Assembly: GCA_029287515.1 (NCBI GenBank)
Contig: JARFQZ010000197.1
Location: 1-10,242 of the forward strand
Origin: Lysobacterales bacterium
GTDB lineage: Bacteria; Pseudomonadota; Gammaproteobacteria; Xanthomonadales; SZUA-36
Length of the DNA stretch: 10,242 bases
Direction of reading: 5' to 3'
The position numbers and the translations under genes are program-made. This document shows, in pieces, positions 6,717 to 10,242 of this stretch; within the stretch, counting starts at the first letter, position 1; each line of letters opens with the position of its first letter. The notes beneath the pieces were generated by a model. The model was not told the DNA's origin, searched no databases, and was given only the letters and a program-made list of their open reading frames with translations.

Positions 6717-7541
6717 CTATTGCGGGAACAGCCAGCCGACCTGGAACTTGAAGGTCCACTCTGCCGAAACGCGGTTGTCGTCCTTTTCTTCAGGGTTGTA
6801 GTAGACGCCGCCGAAGATCTGCATGGGCTGGCCGCCGATCGGTACCACACGACCCAGTACCGCACCGAGGTTCAAGGTCCATTCTTCCTCTTCCCAGTCA
6901 TAGTTCTGGGGCGTATCGGGCAGCGAGATGTACCAGCCGCCGGGAAAGTGCTGGGTCAGGATAGGCTGGATGAAGGTTGAGTTGAATTCCGGTGCGTTCG
7001 AGCGAACGTCATAGGTGTCCCACTGGTGGAACACCAGGGCGCCGATCTGCAAGCCTTTGCGGGGGGAGGCCATGAACACGGCGGAGGGGCCCATTTTCCA
7101 TGTCCCTGAGCCGGTAAACTCATTGTCACCCCCGGTGGGAATATCGATGGCCACGCCGTAGCCCCACACGGATTTGGGCGGTGCCTTTTTGGGTACTGCG
7201 AAAGCGAGGAAATTGGTGTCGCCCATAGCGTGCTTGCGACCAACGCCGTCAAGCTGCGGTGTGGATACGTAGGGGATGGTGGCGCGGGTGACGATACCCT
7301 GGAGGCTGTCGAACTTGCTGGCCACGGAAGGCAGCGGCACCACCGTCTGGACAAGGGCGGCATTCGACCAGGAGTCCGCGTTGTAGTTTTCCCAACTGTG
7401 CTGGTTCTGCAGGCGGAACTGGATCAGGTTGGAGACCGGGTTGGTCGCCGCTTCGCCCAGGTCTTCGGCTGTGGCGACCGGGGCCAGTAGTGAGGCCGTA
7501 AGGCACACTGATGCGCTGATTCGACTAGTAGCGCCCTTCAT
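6717..7541 (-). CDS. Outer-membrane barrel protein, neuromedin U/MetA-type transporter family
   Basis: The protein is 274 aa. The signal peptide (about 1-25) ends at VATA, before EDLGEAATNPVSN. The mature part is rich in aromatic and alternating residues (LIQFRLQNQHSWEN, GIVTRATIPYVSTPQ, NFLAFAV, WGYGVAIDIPTGGDNEFTG, GLQIGALVFHQWDTY). It ends in strands GGVYYNPEE and TFKFQVGWLFPQ, as expected for an outer-membrane barrel. The 'N-P-V-SNLI-x-x-QxN' start and the 'P-T-GG' strand are typical of the neuromedin U/MetA-pathway-of-phenol-degradation family. Those proteins are thought to pass or bind aromatic or other hydrophobic compounds; the ligand here is unknown. GAGGAG lies 8 nt before the ATG. 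The gene follows fadL by 45 bp and runs into the first DUF3604 gene after 16 bp, so the three look co-transcribed. Confidence 0.75.
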   Translation of the reverse strand: MKGATSRISASVCLTASLLAPVATAEDLGEAATNPVSNLIQFRLQNQHSWENYNADSWSNAALVQTVVPLPSVASKFDSLQGIVTRATIPYVSTPQLDGVGRKHAMGDTNFLAFAVPKKAPPKSVWGYGVAIDIPTGGDNEFTGSGTWKMGPSAVFMASPRKGLQIGALVFHQWDTYDVRSNAPEFNSTFIQPILTQHFPGGWYISLPDTPQNYDWEEEEWTLNLGAVLGRVVPIGGQPMQIFGGVYYNPEEKDDNRVSAEWTFKFQVGWLFPQ

Positions 7542-7549
7542 TGTTGTTA

Positions 7550-7555
7550 CTCCTC
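7550..7555 (-). promoter_or_regulatory. Strong ribosome binding site of the MetA-type barrel gene
   Basis: GAGGAG on the minus strand is followed by eight bases and then the ATG at 7541. It fixes that start and is among the strongest ribosome sites in the operon. Confidence 0.8.
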
Positions 7556-7586
7556 ATTGAAAAAATCTCCAGGCGTTGTGTGCCAC

Positions 7587-8864
7587 TCAGTCCCACATCG
7601 CATAGAACGAAAGAAAATAGAGACTGACATTGCTGTACTTGCCGTGGGTCCTGCCGCCACCGCTGCCGGTCTGGTCTTCGATCTCCAGGTTGCCCTCGTA
7701 CAGCCAGGTTAGGCCGCCGCCAAGGGTAAGCCCGTCGCGGCGCTTTTGTTTGAAACCAATAGCGTATCGATACAGCGCGCCCAGCGGGATCGCCAGCGGC
7801 CGCGTGCGGCTGGTTGACATACTGGTGTCGTAGCTGATGCCGGCGGTGAGTTGCAGGTTCGGCTTCCACAGGTACTCCGCGCCCACACCGAAGTGCCAGG
7901 TGTCGCGGAAATCCGCGTTCACCGTGGTGCCGGGAAGACCATTGTCATCGATATCCACATCCACCTTGCCGAACTCGGAGATTTCATCCCAGCCCACGCT
8001 GCCCAGCAGGTTGAGGTTCTCGCTGTAGCGGTGATGGATGCCAGCCATGAGGCTCTGGGGCATAGTGACGCCAAGGTCCAGGTTGACTTTTGGGTCACCC
8101 AGAGCACTGCCCAGCGGGTCGCGCCAGGACACTTGTGGGTCGTCCTCGAATTCCAGGTCGGTTTCAGTAAGGTACCTGATGCCAATTCGAGTGTGATCCC
8201 ACGGTTGTAACATTATTCCGAAATTCCCCTGTACCGCGAAATCCGTATCCGAGATACGCGTCTTGCCGTCGGGATACTCCCCCGGCTCGCCCGGTGTCAG
8301 CGGATCCTGCCTGAGCTTGTCGGAGACATACCCCAGGGTCAGTGCGGCGCCCGCCCCGATGCTGAGCCACTCATTGACCTTGTAGGCGAGGGTGGGCTGC
8401 ACCTGCGGCGCCAGCAACGCCACGTTCACGGAGCTGCCGCGGCCCACCCAGTCGCCGGGCCAGTCGATGGCCAGGCCGAAGTAGTTCTGAGCGCTGACTC
8501 CCCAGGTCCATTTTTCGTTGATGGGCTTGAGATAGGAAAAGCTGCCTGCCGGCACGATGCGCTTATTGACGTGACCGCTGCCGCCGGTGGAAGTGTTGTC
8601 GCCGTTGGTCTGGAAGCCACCGTCGATGTACACGCCGATACCGCCGGCCAGCATCTTGGAATCGTCGAACCGGGTCATTCCCGCCGGGTTGGAAAACACG
8701 GTGCCCGCGTCGTTGGCGCGGGCGACCATGCCCGCACCGCCGTAGCCCGGCTCCGAGGCGTTGCTCATTTCGTAGATGTACAGTGCACCGGCGGAGGCGA
8801 AGCCAGGCGTTGTTGCCAGCACTGCGGCAAAAACCGAAGCAGCGCATTTCAGTTGTTTGATCAA
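7587..8864 (-). CDS. FadL/OmpP1/TodX-family outer-membrane hydrophobic-compound channel
   Basis: The protein is 425 aa, close to the usual 420-450 of FadL. The signal peptide (about 1-25, ending GFASA) is followed by the N-terminal hatch with family motifs: the glycine-rich EPGYGGAGMVARANDAGTVF and the hallmark NPAGMTRF (about 59-66). The remainder alternates as a 14-strand barrel, with strands such as TWGVSAQNYFGLAI, NLNLLGSVGW and WHFGVGAEYLW. It ends LSFYAMWD. FadL-type channels let long-chain fatty acids, aromatics or other hydrophobic molecules diffuse through the outer membrane. The start is TTG (8864) with GGGGA about 5 nt upstream; no ATG fits the signal peptide. It is the first structural gene after the araC-fadL gap and probably heads the operon. 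I avoid the symbol fadL because the substrate is not known. Confidence 0.9.
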   Translation of the reverse strand: MIKQLKCAASVFAAVLATTPGFASAGALYIYEMSNASEPGYGGAGMVARANDAGTVFSNPAGMTRFDDSKMLAGGIGVYIDGGFQTNGDNTSTGGSGHVNKRIVPAGSFSYLKPINEKWTWGVSAQNYFGLAIDWPGDWVGRGSSVNVALLAPQVQPTLAYKVNEWLSIGAGAALTLGYVSDKLRQDPLTPGEPGEYPDGKTRISDTDFAVQGNFGIMLQPWDHTRIGIRYLTETDLEFEDDPQVSWRDPLGSALGDPKVNLDLGVTMPQSLMAGIHHRYSENLNLLGSVGWDEISEFGKVDVDIDDNGLPGTTVNADFRDTWHFGVGAEYLWKPNLQLTAGISYDTSMSTSRTRPLAIPLGALYRYAIGFKQKRRDGLTLGGGLTWLYEGNLEIEDQTGSGGGRTHGKYSNVSLYFLSFYAMWD

Positions 8865-9036
8865 AATCGTCCCCGCTTAACTGCTCAGTGCGTGAGGGAG
8901 GAATACCATGGGGCCTCCCACATCACGATTACAGAGTCAATGTGAGCCTGTGGACGGGAATTGGCTATGCAAAAAACGAAAGGACGCTTGGCTATATGCC
9001 AGAAACCAACGAATTTTGAGCAAGATCAAGGGCAGG
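8865..9036 (-). promoter_or_regulatory. Probable promoter region of the fadL-hupE operon
   Basis: The 172 bp between the araC stop and the fadL-type start is AT-richer than the genes and is the natural place for the operon promoter and an AraC-protein binding site. I could not find a confident -35/-10 pair. The nearest -35-like word (TTGACT, near 8937 on the minus strand) has no -10 at a usable distance. Confidence 0.4.
9016..9029. promoter_or_regulatory. FNR/Anr-like inverted half-sites
   Basis: The plus strand reads TTGAGCAAGATCAA. It matches the FNR/Anr consensus TTGAT-N4-ATCAA at nine of ten defined positions. It lies 7 bp past the araC stop and about 155 bp upstream of the fadL-type start. 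It could place the operon under oxygen control, but one such site can occur by chance and no promoter at the usual spacing is visible. Confidence 0.3.
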
Positions 9037-9999
9037 TCAGTGGTGGACAGCGTCCAGCACGCTGCGCGGTCGTCGACCCGCACTCTTCCTGAGAGTCTGA
9101 GAGGGCAGCTCACCAAACAGCCGGCAATATTGACCCGCAATGCGCCCGAACTCGTGAAAACCGCATTCTTCCATCAGCTCGGTAACGCTCGCGTTGTCGG
9201 CCGAGGCATTGTGCAGCGACGCATGTAGCCGATTCAACTGGCACAGCCTGATGTAGTGCTTGGGTGTGATACCCATTTGTTCCTGAAACGCCATTTGCAG
9301 GACGCGCAGGCTGACGCCGGCCGCGGTCGCGGCGCTGGCAGGTGTTGCCGCAACGCCGTATGAATCGATGTGCCGCAGGGCGCGCTGGTGGGCCAGGGCG
9401 CGCTTGCTCGCTCGAAAACCCTGCGGCTCTACCAGGGAGCCATTGAGTATCTGGCCGGCAGTCTCGAGGATCTGCTCGCGAAGCAAGGCCTCAGAGATCC
9501 AGGGTGTCACTTTGTGAAATTCTGTAGGTCGCTGCAGGCTATGAACGGCCAGCATATGCAGCCGTTGAAATCGGTGGATCTCCGGCTGCAGCAACCGGCT
9601 TCCCAGGCGGCTGACCACGGCCTTATCCACGCCCATGTGCCCAGCTAACACCGCCTCGGGAATCATGATTACCCAGTGGTTGGTTCCCTGGGGTGTGCGG
9701 AACTCCCAGTCACAGCCACCAGAGCCGGTTGGCAGGCAGATGTCTTCCAGTGTCAAACCGTTCCAGCGAATCCCCAGTGGTTTGGTAACGCCGCAGAACG
9801 TCACACAGTCTGACGGAGTGCAGCCCAGCCCTTGCAGGTGCCCTTCCCAGCGGTCATTGGTAACGATCAGGTCGTTGACGGCCGTGGCCGCCACATGTGG
9901 GTCCAGTTTCCCCGGTGCCAGCTGGCGCAGGTCCAAGTTCCAGGGCGTGACAACCTGGCTGAGTTCCTCGGCACATTCTGCGGTGATGACTTCTGTCAT
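9037..9999 (-). CDS. AraC-family transcriptional regulator
   Basis: The protein is 320 aa. The N-terminal domain (about 1-170) has the layout of the AraC-binding-like domain (QLAPGKLDPHVAATAVNDL, GIRWNGLTLEDICLPTG), which senses a ligand or oligomerises. The C-terminal AraC/XylS DNA-binding domain covers about 205-305. Its first helix-turn-helix lies around 217-240 (ATPASAATAAGVSLRVLQMAF), followed by GITPKHYIRLCQLNRLHASL. The second lies around 272-300 (VTELMEECGFHEFGRIAGQY, then FGELPSQTL). This is a full-length member. The ATG at 9999 has GGAGG four bases upstream. It is in line with and 172 bp upstream of the fadL-type gene, so it most likely activates that operon. The ligand is unknown; a hydrophobic compound is suggested only by the transport genes. 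Confidence 0.92.
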   Translation of the reverse strand: MTEVITAECAEELSQVVTPWNLDLRQLAPGKLDPHVAATAVNDLIVTNDRWEGHLQGLGCTPSDCVTFCGVTKPLGIRWNGLTLEDICLPTGSGGCDWEFRTPQGTNHWVIMIPEAVLAGHMGVDKAVVSRLGSRLLQPEIHRFQRLHMLAVHSLQRPTEFHKVTPWISEALLREQILETAGQILNGSLVEPQGFRASKRALAHQRALRHIDSYGVAATPASAATAAGVSLRVLQMAFQEQMGITPKHYIRLCQLNRLHASLHNASADNASVTELMEECGFHEFGRIAGQYCRLFGELPSQTLRKSAGRRPRSVLDAVHH

Positions 10000-10101
10000 T
10001 GTGCCTCCGTTTGGCGAGGTAAAAACCCCTGTGTCTTCTCGGTGACTTTCATCCCTCGCTACAGCACCTGAAAGAGAGTGCCTGCAAGAGAGCGGGCCGG
10101 A
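10000..10101 (-). other. araC upstream region up to the terminal repeat
   Basis: No gene is present. If the ends are joined, this stretch continues into positions 1-405, so about 507 bp of the circle (10000-10101 plus 1-405) have no intact gene. The araC promoter must lie here or in the IS91-like tail. The best pair I see on the minus strand is TTGCAG (10082-10087) and TGTAGC (10058-10063) spaced by 18 bp, which is too poor to call. Nothing resembling replication iterons or an AT-rich origin is evident. Confidence 0.5.
10004..10008 (-). promoter_or_regulatory. Ribosome binding site of the AraC-type gene
   Basis: GGAGG on the minus strand lies four bases from the ATG at 9999 and supports that start. 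Confidence 0.75.
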
Positions 10102-10242
10102 GCGGATAGTTCGTGCAAGGGGCCATTATGTCAGGAGCGAGGCCGTCGGAGCGAGCTGCAACCGGGCCGCTGAGCGCAGATCGAGGTGGCCATCCGGCGG
10201 AGCCGGTCCGACCCCTCCTGGTTCAGGCGCGTGAATCTCCCC
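10102..10242. repeat. Terminal direct repeat, right copy (identical to 1-141)
   Basis: This is the exact second copy of the first 141 bases. When the ends are merged, position 10101 is followed by position 1. On the minus strand the IS91-like tail then runs directly into the upstream region of the AraC-type gene. Confidence 0.95.

Noticed and set aside
6701..6865. N-terminal extension of the first DUF3604 protein starting at 6865
   Set aside because: It would overlap the 3' end of the MetA-type gene by about 150 bp, is rich in R, S and T like an out-of-frame read, and would bury the clear signal peptide at MIKVSLKS.
8856..8865. TTTGATCAAA palindrome over the TTG start of the FadL-type gene as an operator
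   Set aside because: It is only 10 bp with no extended symmetry, and it overlaps the Met-Ile-Lys codons, so chance is the simpler reading.
10058..10087. TTGCAG-18 bp-TGTAGC as the araC promoter
   Set aside because: The -10 matches the consensus at only three of six positions. Similar pairs are easy to find in any sequence of this length.

Overview
The window looks like a complete metagenomic contig from a GC-rich (near 60%) proteobacterium. A free-living, probably aquatic gammaproteobacterium is my best guess. It rests on the gene set (FadL and neuromedin U/MetA-type outer-membrane barrels, paired DUF3604 proteins, HupE/UreJ, PpiC, AraC) and not on a marker gene. The first 141 bases are repeated exactly as the last 141 bases (1-141 = 10102-10242). 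The molecule can therefore be read as a 10,101-bp circle or as one unit of a tandem array. No replication, partition, mobilisation or intact transposase gene is visible.

Layout. Positions 1-405 have no intact gene. They hold the terminal repeat and, on the minus strand at 235-357, the last 35 or so codons of what looks like an IS91-type transposase, followed by its presumed 3' terminal region. At 406-612 a small, AT-richer plus-strand gene encodes a 68-aa conserved hypothetical protein. Everything from 9999 down to 645 is on the minus strand and reads as one regulon. In transcription order it is an AraC-type regulator (9999-9037), a FadL-type outer-membrane channel (8864-7587), a MetA/neuromedin U-type barrel (7541-6717), two tandem paralogous secreted DUF3604 proteins (6700-4781 and 4638-2692), a membrane-anchored parvulin-type prolyl isomerase (2551-1664) and a HupE/UreJ-type membrane protein (1661-645). 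Gaps of 45, 16 and 2 bp link FadL-MetA, MetA-DUF3604 and PpiC-HupE. Gaps of about 140 bp lie on either side of the second DUF3604 gene, and the one between the two DUF3604 genes carries a perfect 13-bp-arm palindrome. A 172-bp gap separates araC from fadL and is the likely operon promoter region.

How the genes may work together (inference). The AraC protein would respond to a hydrophobic or aromatic compound. The two barrels would admit it across the outer membrane, and the two exported PHP-like metal proteins (DUF3604) would act on it, or on a related phospho- or ester compound, in the periplasm. PpiC would help fold the exported proteins, and HupE, which keeps an HX5DH metal motif, could handle a metal needed by them. 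No substrate can be read from the sequence.

Points worth a second look are the circular topology without a replication gene, the IS91-like end at the circle junction, the four tandem in-frame ATG-ACG-AGA repeats forming the start of the second DUF3604 gene, and a dRS3-like palindrome just upstream of them.
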